A stretch of 64,000 nt of DNA from Medicago truncatula (GCF_003473485.1 NC_053044.1:33670091-33734090), one strand, 5' to 3'; counted from the first letter of the stretch, positions 21,506-34,081 are shown. The notes: generated by a model not told the origin, from the letters alone. Numbers and translations are program-made.

Positions 21506-23838
21506 ATGATGGCACCATTTTTGAGATCAGCAAGGAAGAAAAAAAGGGAAAGCACAATGGGGCCAAATTGGCTTGAACTTCCTAAAGACATTACAGAAAA
21601 CATTCTTCAAAGGCTTAGTACCATTGAAATTGTGACAAGTGCATGTCAAGTGTGTCCTCTATGGTGGAACATTTGCAAGGATCCTCTCATGTGGCACACC
21701 ATTCATATGATAGACAATGACAGTTACCCCTACAATAATATAGATCTGGTAAAGATTTGTCGTTATGCTGTTGATCGAAGTTGTGGTCACTTGCGAGACA
21801 TTGAGATCGCGTCTTTTTGCACCGACGATCTCCTTCAATACATAGCTAGTTGGTAATATTATTCTCCTTTTGCTCACTTTCAAGTCTTGTGAAATTACTT
21901 ATTCATTTATTTATGATGTTCTATTATGTAATGTTGGCTATAATACTGATTTTTTCCTTTAATCGGCAAATATTATTCTCTTTGAAATTGTGTAAGAAAC
22001 ACAATTCTCGTGGACAAAATTAGTACAAGAAAAAACGAGTACAGTGGAACATTAATACAATGGTGCCATTTAAAAATGGAAAAAACACCTTCCAAACCCG
22101 CCCATACCAAAAGCTAAAACAGAAGCTTTACAATCCGAAATTGCTTACTACTAAAGGGACAAAAAACACAGTAGCAGCAGCACAACCGAACCAAACAAAG
22201 CTATCACAACTTACACAAACAACAGCCCAGCGCATCTAATAATGATGTTAGCGTATTCCAACAGAAGTTTAAACCAGCCGCACCACGTGGCTGAGAAAAC
22301 AACATAACAGCAGATACCAAAACTAAAAAAACGAGGAATACCCCAGCCTCACTATCAAAACTGCCATCAGCTGTGCCAATCCACCCCTTACCTCATTAGA
22401 CAATCCCTCGGATTCCAATCCCATTCATAGAATAAACAGGCTGGAATATTGATTCTGCTCAATGCCCACGTCTAAGACAAAACCTTAATTTCCTCCATTA
22501 TGTCCTCTATTTGTATTCTGCCATTTTTGAATATTTTGTCATACCTAGCTTTCCATATGCTCCAGATAGTTGCATGCCAAATAAACCTATGGCCATTCTG
22601 AATCCTCTTATTCCTAGCCTCCCCACTCCAACACTCCCAATGGTGGAACAAAGTTGGAGGAATAATATAGTTGAAATCCAACCATATCATTACCTTATTC
22701 CAAAATTCATAGCCACCCTGCAATGGAGAATTAGATGATCCACTACCTCATCACATAAAACACAGTTTTGTGAACTTTCTTGGGTTAATACATTTCTACA
22801 CGCACGATTCATTCTTGTCGGAATTCTATCAAGGAGTAGTTTCCAGGAGAAAGTGATCACTTTGGATGGAGCCGGACTCTTCCAAATATGCTCAAAACTC
22901 TCTTCTCATCATCACTTCTATTATTCTCCCATACCATCTTCTATAATACTAATGATGTCTTACAAAGTCTTGTTACTTGGTTATTCTTTAGCCTATTGTA
23001 TCTCATGTCCATGCATTGCAACCCATTTTTTTTAGTCATTGGTCATGATATGTAATGTGTTTCATTTTTGTTTTATTTAACTAAATAGCATGTATGCATT
23101 TGAGGAATCAATCTTGCTTTTGGTACATCTTTTATCCAATATTTGATACATCCTTTTGAAATGAGGAACTTGCCGGCAGTTATATTTTATGTATTTTGTG
23201 GTGCTGATTTTTCAAATGTATTTTATTCTTTTATCGATCATTTTTCCCTTTCATGATTTTTTTTATTCAAATCTTACAGTGGAAGTCAACTACGTCGCAT
23301 ACAGCTTACGAAATGCCGAAATATTTCGCACAGACAATTTAGTAAGGTTGCAAACAAATTTCCTCTGCTAGAGGAGCTTGACATTTCATTTAGCAACCTA
23401 TGTAAGGATTCTCTTGAAGTCATTGGTCGGAGTTGTCCACTTTTGATATCACTAAAATTTAGCAGGATGTTCTGCAAAGACATTGAGTTGAATGATGACG
23501 CAATTGCTATTGCAAAAACCATGCCTAAGTTACGCCATCTTTCGATGTTTGGAAACTTACTCACTAATGTCGGATTGCATGCCATTCTTGATGGATGTCC
23601 CCTTCTTGAATCTGTTGTCCTGCGAAATTGTTTCCATCTTGATTTGAGTGGAAGCTTGGGGAAAAGGTGTCGTGATCAAATCAAAGACTTGGTACTTCCA
23701 ACTGATGTAGATGAAAATTGTGATGATGAAGATTATTTTTATTTGAGCAGTCTAATGGAAGATGAAATGGATTTGGATTATCTATTCTTTTTAAATATGT
23801 ATGACTTTTTTTTAGATTTACATGAAAATGATAACTAG
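21506..23838 (+). CDS. F-box/LRR protein A (FBL23-like), 301 aa
   Basis: Exon 1 is 21506-21852 and exon 2 is 23280-23838. The GT-AG intron of 1427 nt joins ...YIAS-C-GSQL in frame. The product is a likely substrate adaptor of an SCF ubiquitin ligase. The F-box is at about residues 21-63 (NWLELPKDITENILQRL ... CQVCPLWWNICKDPLMW) and would bind SKP1. LRR segments follow (FPLLEELDIS, SCPLLISLKFS, MPKLRHLSMFGN, GLHAILDGCPLLE, LRNCFHLDLSG), the pattern of Arabidopsis FBL23 and its neighbours. A basic N-terminus (RKKKRES) could be a nuclear signal. The end is acidic (DENCDDEDYFYL...). ATGs at 21506, 21509 and codon 18 are all possible starts. The intron carries a LINE insertion (21948-22940). Confidence 0.85.
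21948..22940 (-). mobile_element. 5'-truncated LINE in the intron of F-box gene A
   Basis: The minus strand encodes a zf-RVT end at 22723-22472 (NKVMIWLDFNYI, HHWECWSGEARNKRIQNGH, WHATIWSIWKARYDKIF, DIMEEIKVLSW), followed by ~450 bp of 3'UTR and a T-run at 21950. Direct repeats CTATAATACT lie at 21938-21947 and 22941-22950. Intron sequence on either side matches the uninterrupted intron of gene C, which confirms the boundaries. Confidence 0.85.
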
Positions 23839-24709
23839 ATGGTGACAAATGTTATTGATAATGTTATTCCTTTGGTTCATGATGATGGTAGCAGTTTGCT
23901 ACATTTATTTTCTAATTGGAGTTTTAATAATGTTTTCCATAAGCTTGTCTTTGTTTGTCTATGGACACCATGGAAAACAATCATCTATTTAGTGAATATC
24001 AATTTTAGAAGCCATCTGCAGATAACCGTGTGGTGGTGTTCAGTGGTTAATAGTCTTATATAAGTGTAACTAACTAGTTTCTTTTTTTTTTTATCAAAAA
24101 ATTTTTAGAGTGAGGGGATGGTGCCCCAGTTCAAGACAGGAAAACCTTCGAGCTCAAAGAACATTTACAAAGGTTTACATTTACCTCCCTAGTGTCTAAT
24201 ATTATAAAAATATATAAAAAAAAAAATCATGAAATTATCATGATAATGTTGCTCCCGACACATTGCATAGCTTTGGTAAAAAACGGCAAATAGCGAGAAC
24301 AAGAAAAACGAGATTTTTTTTTTAACTTTGAAAAGTATAATAAAGTTACAATTACAATCCTATCCATACGTCAACACTGTTTTAGAAAACAAGAAATAGG
24401 TTTTTTATAGTATCTAAAAAAATCCTTATTCCTTAACTTTTTAATGTTTATATTTAAATTCTATAGTTACAATAGCTGGTGGCTTGTACGATAAACCACT
24501 CTTTTGTTCATTGTTTTACGGTCATGATATTCCAACATTATAAACTTTAAAAATATTTAATTGGTCCCAAGACCAAATGCATAGTATTTATGCGCACACA
24601 ATGAAGCACTTGTTCTCAAAATGTTTATTTTATTTTATTTTTTATTATTAGAAAAAATGTCTCTTTGCATGTGTGCCTAAACACTATACATATGGTCTTG
24701 TGACCATAG
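23839..24709. other. 3'UTR of gene A, then intergenic
   Basis: The first 200 bp is probably the 3'UTR. 24080-24200 begins with a T-run and reads like a LINE 3' end (GTGCCCCAGTTCAAGACAGG). No gene follows. Confidence 0.35.
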
Positions 24710-25423
24710 AAGAGTGTAACGCCCTACTTCTATTAAAGTGATAAAATACATGAATAATCGATATAATTAAGAAATAGATGCTACGTCATTATTCAAAATT
24801 CAAACTCAACATGCATGCATATAAATTTCAACAGTCGCAGCGGAATATAAACCAGAGTACTCAAAATATACATGTCATAAATCAATTATTACATTAACAT
24901 AGATGAAATCTCAAAACCCCAACACGCGGGTATATCTCCAAACATAACAAAATCCAAAACAAAAGACAATTTAGACCGACCGACGCCTAGATCAGAGCCA
25001 ACCTAAATCATATAAACACTGATACCGGAGATAGCTCCCGGTATCCACCAAGCACAAGAACTCATCAAGCAACTAATCCTGCACAATGTCTACCCATCCA
25101 TACAGACAGGTAGGCGGTCAAAACCACTGGGAGTAAGTATTACATCATCATAATCCAAATAAAAGTTAATATGGATATTTCAATATAAACATCATGCACT
25201 TGATCAATAATAATGTTCTCATACATATACTTACATCAAACCCCAATATCTCACATCAATAATCACCAATCACATGTGTCATGAACAAATATCAATTCAC
25301 AATTATTCATACACAATCACCAATCACATTTCCAAATAAGACTCATGTCATGATATGCACCTATTGACACAAATGCATGTGGTACCAAATCACCTCAAGG
25401 TCGTCACCCGAATCCAGACCACC

Positions 25424-25530
25424 AAGGGTCTCTGCAAGACCAAAGTCTACAAACTAGATCTCAAAAGATCTCTGCAAGACCGAAGTCCACAACTAGATCT
25501 CAAAAAGATCTCTGCTAGGCCGGAGCCCAA
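25424..25530. repeat. ~42-bp imperfect tandem repeat
   Basis: Three copies of a unit containing AGATCTCTGCAAGACCGAAG and CTAGATCTCAAAA, within the 24.7-28.6 kb LTR-type insertion. Confidence 0.7.
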
Positions 25531-26319
25531 TAATGAATAAAACATCATGTAAAATCTGAACACGACTATGATGCATGGACATGTACAAGGACTCGATAAT
25601 GCGACAACAATCCACAATTTTCACCTGAATATATTGGACAACACCCAATTATATTGATTATCTCCACAACTTTGCTTTATCAAGAAAACATGCACATACA
25701 CAATTAATTCATAGTATTCATCATTGTAACGCCCTAATTGTTATTTTATTATTTTTAGTCTTTTATACGATTTTAAATGATTTATGCTGATTTTGTGGTG
25801 TGGTGTATTTTATTAAATGACTATTTTTATTATTTAATAGAATAAGTGAGAATTAGGATTTAATTGGAGTTTTGGTGTTAAACGAGAATTAAGTGAATTA
25901 GGTGGGAATTAATTAAATATTGGGAAGTTATATTATTGAGAAAATTAGAAAAATAGAAGTCAAAAGCAGTTTTCACGTACAACTAAGTTTTGGGAGAAAA
26001 ACCAAGAGTAGAGCCAAGAGGGGAGAAACTGATTTTCGTAGAGCTTGTTCGTCAATTCAAGGTAAGGGTGAGACTAACTCTCAATAGTTATAGTCTATAT
26101 AATTCTGATTCTGTTTTAGCAAAGGTTCTGATTAATTTTAGAATTTGGGATTAGGGTTAAAAGTTGTAGATTGATGATTAATTAATGAAAACATGGGGAA
26201 TTGGTGCAAAAACAGTGTACAGACCTTAGAAGATTCATAGGTTGATGTTTAGAATCAGTTTTAAGGTTAGAACAATGAGATTGGGTGAATTTTTGAGAAA
26301 AACTGCAATCTGCCCGTAC

Positions 26320-26670
26320 AGACATTCATCGCTCGCCTCCGCGAGTAGCTTGTCTCGCCTCGCGAGCGAGCAATATTCATCGCCCGCCTCGCGAGCAAGA
26401 TCGCTCGCCACGGCGAGTACCAGAGAAAGAAACCTTGATTTTTAAAATGTTGTTTTAGGTAGTATGTTGGATGATTTTGAGTGCCTGGATGTTTATGGAG
26501 AGGACTGATCAAGTTTTTAGATCAAAAAGAGGATTAGGGAGCTTAAAAATGAAGATTTAGTGAGAAAAATGTCAAAACTCCCGAGAGCACCATTTTTCTG
26601 CTCGCCACGGCGAACAACATACTCGCCATAGCGAGTAGCCTATTTTCTTGAGTTCGCCTCGCGAGTTGCT
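26320..26670. repeat. Cluster of CGCG-centred palindromic words
   Basis: Repeated variants of TCGCCTCGCGAGC and CTCGCCACGGCGAG in an otherwise AT-rich LTR-like sequence, spaced irregularly in two groups (26325-26420 and 26595-26670). Confidence 0.7.
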
Positions 26671-27003
26671 CAGTAGCTGAGGTCGCATCTGTGTTTTTGA
26701 ATACTTTGTGGTTGGATTCTCGTGTAGGACAAATGATTATGATTAATAATGCTATTTTGCCAGAGCTGTTGAGTTGAATATGAGTGATTGTTGTTTGATG
26801 TACATTTATATCTAATTAAATTGTACAAGATTTTGAATACCGTTGTGCAAAGGTTGTCGTGTCACAAATTGACAATGTTGAGGTGTAAGTCATGAATAAA
26901 TATGTACTGTTGTATACTCGGAGTAGTTCTCCATGTTGTCGTTGTCGTAGGAGAGTTGTATGTTGATATACACAAAGTCGAGGTCATTGTAAACTCAAAA
27001 ACT

Positions 27004-27240
27004 GTTGAGGGCTTATGCCCTGGAATGCTTTGTCATTCAAATTGTTGAGGGCTTATGCCCTGGAATGCTTAGTCATTCAACACGTGGAATACTGTAGTTG
27101 TTGGTTGAATCTTGTTGTTGTAGGTGTTGTTGAGTAAGATGTTGTAGATGTTGTTGAGTGAATTGTTTTTGAGTGAGTTGTTGTTGAGTGAGTTGTCGTT
27201 GAATGAGTTGTTGTAGGTGTTGTTGAGTGAGTTGTTGTAG
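27004..27240. repeat. 38-bp duplication and GTT-rich minisatellite
   Basis: Two copies of GTTGAGGGCTTATGCCCTGG (27004, 27042) are followed from about 27096 by a degenerate TTGTTGAGTGAG minisatellite. The long frames here are repeat translations, not genes. Confidence 0.75.
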
Positions 27241-28727
27241 TTGCACGATTTTGACAGTATCAGGTCCAAAAATAAGCTTTTCCAAAAAGTGCGTTTTTCA
27301 CCATTTCGCGCGTAAAATTCAAACCGTTAATCGGATTTTGATACTGTTTTCGCCTACACGCTCCTGACACTTGACTCTAACATAATTTACAGAAATTTCA
27401 TGTTTCAACCATCTCAAAAATCATTTTCCAAAACCTCACATAATCACTTATTGGCGAAAACGCTTAAACTTCGACATTCCACCCGAAAAACCCGTTTTCT
27501 CCCAAACGACTCAACTAACACAACCACAACATGAAAACAGAAATTTCTCTAAGTTCAATTCATCCAACAACATCAAAATTTCAGCCAACAACCATATATA
27601 TATATCAAAAGTTCATTTTGGTCCTTCACATGAATCACTAAACTCAACTTCACCAATTCAAACCACAACTTCACAAAATGGAATACCCATGGTACAAATC
27701 AACAACAGCAACATATCTAACTTACAACAACTTCAATTGAACTTGAATCTTATCACAATTGAACAACAACATAGCACAATTCATCAATTTAAGCATAATT
27801 CAACATATATCACTTTCTCATACTTTGAACATGAAGTTTCACCAACAACAATTCAATTATCAACAACTTCATGCATTCAAACATAACATCATAATTGGAG
27901 CACGAATTCTAACCAGTATGAATAATTAATCAATTACTCAATTAAGCACTTATTCATACAACAATTGAAAATTTACACTAAAAATGATTATGATGAATTA
28001 TAACCCCCTTACCTTAGTTAGATTAATCTCCCTAGCTTAGGCTTCAATTTTGCTCCTAGCTCTTCTCCCAACCCTTGATTCTTCAAGTCCTCTTCTCTCT
28101 AACCCTTTTCTCCTCTTGCTCCCACTTTCTCTCTCTATTCTCTCAAAAATATCTTATGAATGAAAGTGTGTGGAAATTTCTCATAAGTGTAGGTTTTTAT
28201 ACCAAGTCCCCTTAATGGGCCTAACTCTCAACTTATAGAACTTAACCCATTTCTATTCACATCTCAAATGTTTCTACACTCTAACGGTAATTCACTAACA
28301 ACGGTCAAATAACGGTAAAATATCAACAATGGTCACTTAACGGTAAAATATTAATGACTACCCTAGTAACTTAGCTCAATAAACACTAAAACTAATCCTC
28401 ATCCAAATTACTAATTTACCCGTAAGTCCAAAAACGACTAAAATACCCTTTTAATACGAAAATCCACCAAAATGTACCCAATGACAATTAATCGCATATA
28501 AGCACATATAAACACATATAAAACAATTAAAAATAAACCTAACAAAATCGGCCTGTTACAAAGAGTACCTCTATAAACTCTCATACACTCATTCAATACC
28601 TTATTTTATCTTTATGTCCATCTTTCTATCACTTCATTAACTTATTCCATATATCCCGTCACTCATTCATATCTCTTTCTCTCTCAATTCATCAAAAAGA
28701 TAAAAAAAAATATTTCTCTCTCTCGAA

Positions 28728-28730
<3 letters not shown>

Positions 28731-28793
<63 letters not shown>
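28731..28793. repeat. (TA)n microsatellite, left
   Basis: 63 bp of uninterrupted TA. With the 28965-29012 array it brackets a small inverted-repeat element. Confidence 0.95.
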
Positions 28794-28796
<3 letters not shown>

Positions 28797-28960
28797 TTGT
28801 TAACAAGTGTATTAAGGACATTGTTTAAGGAACCACAAAAAAAAAGTTTGTCTTGAAAATACAAATCAAACATGTATAAAAGTCATAATTACACAATTTT
28901 CAAAGTAAAACCTACTAATTTTAAATGCTTAAACAATGCCATAAAAGCACTTGTTAATAT

Positions 28961-28964
<4 letters not shown>
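28794..28964. mobile_element. Micron-like MITE between two (TA)n arrays
   Basis: About 170 bp with ~35-bp imperfect inverted ends (TTAACAAGTGTATTAAGGAC ... against GCCATAAAAGCACTTGTTAA). Each end abuts a TA microsatellite, the insertion habit described for Micron MITEs of rice. Confidence 0.6.

Positions 28965-29012
<48 letters not shown>
28965..29012. repeat. (TA)n microsatellite, right
   Basis: 48 bp of AT/TA repeat, the right border of the Micron-like element. Confidence 0.95.
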
Positions 29013-29014
<2 letters not shown>

Positions 29015-29116
29015 ACTTTAATAGTAATTCTTTAGAGTTACTCCGCATTTTAGCATATGATGATTTAAATAATAACTAATGGTCATGATTTATTGCTAAT
29101 AATGTATAAGGTAAGG

Positions 29117-32100
29117 TGTTATACCCTGTTTTTGGACCTAAAAATATTGGGCCCAATTTCATTTCAAACTTTGTCAATTATCAAATTTCAACTGCACAGT
29201 TCAAATTGTCTCTGCCTCGCAGTATTTCCAATCACAATTTTGCTTATGTTTTCCTTGCATAAAACTTTTCAAAATGTCTTTACTTGTCTTGTAAGTCATT
29301 CAAAAGTGTCTCTGGATCGTTACATTGCTTTTTCTACAGTTTATTTCAAAATTTGCAAAAAGTCATACAGAAGGGTATTTTGGTCATTTCCTGCAGTGGG
29401 ACCCATTTTCATCCTTGTGACTGTCTCCGAGTCTTTTCAGTTTGTTTTTAAACATTTCATCAGTAAGCCTTATCAAATTCATTTCAAACTTGCATCCGAG
29501 TCAGCGTCAAGTCAATTTGAGTCTGTTTAGGTCAATTTTAGCCCTAGGGGCATTTTGGTCATTTCACACAAAATTTTGGCATAGAGAGGTTACTTTGAAG
29601 TACCTCATTTAGGCCATTGGTTCGTTTTAGTCCGTTTTGTCAATTTTATTTGTGTTTCGCTTTACGTTTGGTCAAATTACCAATTTTATTTTTATTTTTA
29701 TTGTTTTTATTATTTTTGCATTTTTGGTCCTCGAAGAGGTCCAAAATTGCATTTCAGTCCAGTTTCTTTTCCAATTTTCATTTCAATCCAGTTTCTTTTC
29801 CAATTTTCATTTCAGTCCTTTTTGTCAATTGCAGTTTAGTCCTCAAGTTCTTATTTTTGCAGAAAGGTCCAAAGTTCATTTTTTAAGTCCAAAGCCGTGC
29901 CTCTTTCATACAAGTTCAGATGCCACATGTCAGTTTCCTATTGGTTCCAATGCACACATGTCAGCTATAAAAGCATTAAGTCAGATTTCAGAAGCAATGA
30001 TTACACGCCACATCACAAACACTTTCCAATTTTCTTTCCCATTCTCAAAGATCAAAAACTTAACAATTTTCCAGAATCATCAAGAACATTCAAACCCTAA
30101 CCGTTTCTGAACCAACTCCAAATCAATCCAAATCAACTCAAATCAACAGAAATCAACACAGAATATTACAAATCAGTACAGAATCAACAAGATTTTTTGC
30201 AATTCTCAGAGATTCCGCATCGAATCTTCATCATCGAATTGAGTTTCTTCGCAATCCAAGGTGAGAATTCGCCATTGACGAACTCCAGCACCGATCACGA
30301 AGAATTCGAGAGCGTGAAAAGAAGAAGGAAAGAAGCAGAATCTGGACCGGTGAAGAAGAAGAAGAATCACTGATTTATTTTCAGTTTCAAAACCGGAAAT
30401 CAACAAGCAAAAGCCAAATCCAAGCGTTTCCGAAGAAACTCAACAGAATCTCCATAAAAAACTCAGGTAAAACTCAGAACCTCTTTTCAACAAATAGTAT
30501 CATAGTTTAAACCTGTAAAAAATCACGTAAGCAAGAAGATCAAAAATTTCCAGAATTCAGAGAGAAAACTATAACCGTAAACATCAAAACCTAGATCCGT
30601 AAGGATCAAAGCTTTGAAAGCAAGAACGAGTACCAGAAGAGCAGCGAACAACGAAACGATGTAGATCTTCAAGGATCTAAACGTTTTATTTCAAAAAGAT
30701 CAAAATCAATTTCAAAGTCGTACGACAAATTTCCAGATCTACATCGTTTCAAACTGTATTTGAAAAAATAACTGCTGGATTCGTGTTTAGGGTTAAAGGA
30801 CGAATCAAAATATGCAAGAATCTTTGAAATCTGGAAAATTAGGTCACCGGAAACTGCATGAACTCGCCGGAGAAGATGAAGTTTCCGGCGGACCTTCAAG
30901 GTCTCCGCCGTAGCTTCATCCTCGTCGGCGGCGAGGTTAGAGAGAGTTGGGAGATGAGAGAAGAGAGAAGAACTTAGAGAGAGAAAGGAAAGTGGAAAAT
31001 GATTTAAACCGGTCCCCCTTCACTTTTATAGCCAGTGAACCGGACCGGTCCAGAACCGGTCCATTCCCCTTTGATTCCTAGCCGTTTGATCTAGGGTTTC
31101 AGGATCCTAGATCAATCGTGTGGCTCCTGTGCATCCGGACCTTGTAGTTTTGGGCTTTGGTTTGGGCCTAGGTTTCTTGTGTATTTCTGTCTCTTGTCTT
31201 GCTATTGGCACTGTTCTTCTTTGCTATTTGAACCAATGTTTTGATTAAAAATCTTGATAAATTTCCTAGAAAATCCATGCTTACTTCTTGATATTTTCTT
31301 GATGTTTTATGGTATTTTTGCATATTGGAAGTGGCAAAATTCTTGTATGATTAATCCATGGCATTTTAATTCTTTCTTGGATTATTTCTTATGATTGTTT
31401 TTTGTCAATTCTATCATTGATATGTTAATGTGAGGTGCTCATGCCTACAATCCTATGTTGATTTTGCTGTTTTAGATTGATTCATGAAACCTTGATTGTA
31501 TGAGCAATATATGCATATTCTAGAAAATAATAAAATACTAATTCTATCTCAAAATTGGTATGAAACTAAGCTTGCTTGTTTCTAATGATCCTATGATTAT
31601 AGCTTGAGATTAAAGAAACTATTTCAAATTTGCTATAGCATGAGAATTAGAAGCTACAAATGCCTTAGGTTTCATATCAAAATTTTAGGTTTTATTACCA
31701 TTTTATTACTATCTTTGTGGCATTTTGTGCGTTTTTGCCTCTTGCTACTCTTTATGCTTTATTTCACTAACAAGTTTATTTCCATGTTTCATGCATCTCA
31801 TTTAGCATTCCCTCCACTTTCTTTAGCTTAGCATTTATTTTTGCAAGTTTTAACTCATTTAGTGGTGTAATTTGTTATAATTGGTTTGTAGCTTGGCAAA
31901 GGGGCCATAAAATGTATTTAGGCAATTTTTGTAATATGGACTACGGACACTATGACGCACCGACACACACACACTCACCCTAGATGTATGCTTAGGATTG
32001 TATGCATAGATGTATGGCTAGGATTGCATGATTAGATGAACGCTTAGTTTCGAACACTTAGAGAAAATCCAATTTTTTCCAAAAATATGCAAATAAATTC

Positions 32101-32692
32101 ACTTCAAATATTTTTATAAAAAAATGGAGTCAAAACTCCAATAACTTTTCCCTTTTATTTTCTTAAGTAAAACCTTTAATGAACCTTGACCATATTTAGA
32201 CTTCATTTAGCAAAATGACTAATTCCACCTCACATTTTCCAAATCTTATGCCCTTGAGGCCTCTCATCTCTATTCTTCCAAAATCTCTTTTCAAACTTAA
32301 AATCAACCAACAAAAACAAAAATCTTTTTGAGAATGAACTACGAACGGTTTTGATCCCTTAAAAGGGTACGTAGGCAATGAGTCAAAACTCATCCAAGCC
32401 GAAATAAAAATCAAATTCTACTTCTTCTCACCCCCATTCTTCACTAATCATACTTTCTTTTTACAAATAAGCAATAAAACTAAAGCGTAGAAATAAACTT
32501 AGGAGAGCGGTTTTTATGGAATACCATAATCGCTCCGGGTGCCTAACACCTTCCCGTAGCGAAAACGACCCCCGAATCTAGAACTTTTTAAGGGTTTTTC
32601 TCCTTTTACCCTTCCCAAGAAAAAAGAGAGATATCAACGGTCGAAAGGTTTAAGTCCAATTAATGGCTTGGCACCCAAAAACCATGATAACA
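29117..32692 (+). mobile_element. Solo LTR, 3.58 kb, TAAGG target duplication (Ogre/Tat-like)
   Basis: Starts TGTTATACCC and ends ATGATAACA, giving inverted termini TGTTAT/ATAACA. TAAGG flanks both sides (29112-29116, 32693-32697). No protein domain is present. Wording such as TTTTTGGACCTAAAA at the start, GGGTACGTAGGCAA (32365) and GCTCCGGGTGCCTAACACCT (32535) recalls the very long LTRs of legume Ogre-type Ty3/gypsy elements. A promoter and leader would lie near 30900-31050 on one strand or at 29900-30500 on the other. The family name is recognition, not a search result. Confidence 0.8.
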
Positions 32693-32697
32693 TAAGG

Positions 32698-34079
32698 TTT
32701 TACAGCTCCTTGCTAAACTAACACACCTCCATCTTCGCAATTATTAACATATACAATTTTAATCTATAACCCCTGCATACTTGAACATATATTAACATAT
32801 ATAATTGTTCGTTAATACTTTATTATCATCAAAACTCTAGAGGAATTATACAAACTATTTTTGTTCCAACATATTTTTCATATGAGATTAATCTTCATCT
32901 CTTTTATCATGTGATTTGTAACATTTAAATTCATGCTTATTTCATTTTTATAATTTCTTTACCTTTTCCTTTCAATATTTAATCTTTTGAAGTGATAAAG
33001 ACGGATAAACATTGATCAAAGAGATGAAGACAAAAAATTTCCCCAATTTTGTTTAGGTTCCTGCCAAACATTTGACAATACTTTAATTTTAGCCCTGAAA
33101 ATCCACATAGCAATGGACACGGCAAAATTCTGTCAAAGTCAACAATTTTTGAGTGATTGGGCAACCTGAGGGCAAAAATGAATGGAATGTGCAATGTTGG
33201 GGATAAACTCTAAAAAAATTTAGGAACTAAAATTATACATAATCCATCCACAATTTTCAACTTTATACACTCTTGCAAATTCACTTCAAGGCGTAATAAT
33301 TTGAGTTACTTCCAACTCAATCAAGGGGGCCAATTTTTTTGACTGCATCAAGAAAATTTATTTGTAATATTTATCATATTTAACATGATAAATAAGATCT
33401 TGCGATGCTTGAGTTACAACTAAGGTCTTCATAAAAGTAAAGTGTTCAAGATTGACCTAATAACCAAATTTCTCTATTTCTGAAAACCACGACCAACTTT
33501 CTTAAAAACTAATTGGGCCCATCGAGGCCCAAAAACAAAAAACCGGGTACCAATTTAAGATTAGGTTTTGTTAACCAGGTTCATATTCTTCCCATCTTCT
33601 CCTACCTTCTTAAGGCTTAGCGGCCGCTATTTAAAATACTTGTTTTCATTGTCACTAGACTCATTTGAAACCTCGATGACAACTTTATAGGTATTCAGTC
33701 ACAATGCCATTCATGGTAGAAGATTCTCAAAATCCAGTTTCGTCCTTAGAAAAAGATTCTCCGAAGTCAATAAACACATCCATGTCATGTCAGGTACACA
33801 TTGTTTAGCAACGTTTTAACATTATGATAGATAATATATTACTATCCATGATTTTGATTTACTAGAGTACTAACAATTTTCACCAAAGATCTTCATATCA
33901 TCACGGTTGTGCTTGTTATTCCGATCTGGTTGTATGATATGTACTTTGTATCCTCTTATTTCTAGTATTGGAAGAAAAAAAAAAGATAATGAAAATTTGA
34001 GTATGTTTATGTCATTTGATGGTTACGATAAAATAAGGAAATTTAGTGTTTTGACTTTTTTAAAAGTATTTTTCTAAAG
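32698..34079. other. Intergenic with a possible orphan promoter and exon
   Basis: Mostly AT-rich. At 33508-33530 there are two GGCCCA words (TTGGGCCCATCGAGGCCC). An ATG at 33704 opens 30 codons (MPFMVEDSQNP ...) that end at a CAG/GTACAC donor-like site near 33794. No continuation was found. Confidence 0.3.
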
Positions 34080-34081
34080 TA

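Larger units (their letters stand above)
24715..28560 (-). mobile_element. LTR-type insertion, 3.85 kb, AAGAG target duplication
   Basis: Starts TGTAACGCCC and ends GGCCTGTTACA, so TGTAAC and GTTACA are inverted termini. AAGAG flanks it on both sides (24710-24714 and 28561-28565). No coding domain of gag, RT or integrase is present, so it is most likely a solo LTR. Promoter-leader-like text on the minus strand (28210-28010) suggests minus orientation. A second TGTAACGCCC start at 25725 begins plus-oriented LTR-like sequence that runs to about 27240, probably a nested or rearranged LTR piece. Confidence 0.65.

Noticed and set aside
25424..25530. Tandem repeats considered as a CRISPR array
   Set aside because: Units are adjacent and imperfect with no unique spacers, and the genome is a plant.
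27073..27285. Gln/Leu- or Asn-rich minus-strand frames
   Set aside because: Translations of the GTT-rich minisatellite inside an LTR-type insertion.
28667..28873. Tyr-Ile repeat frame (minus)
   Set aside because: Translation of the (TA)n microsatellite.
29093..30110. Phe-rich frames up to 157 codons (plus)
   Set aside because: They fall in the 5' part of a solo LTR, have no domain, and are T-rich by composition.
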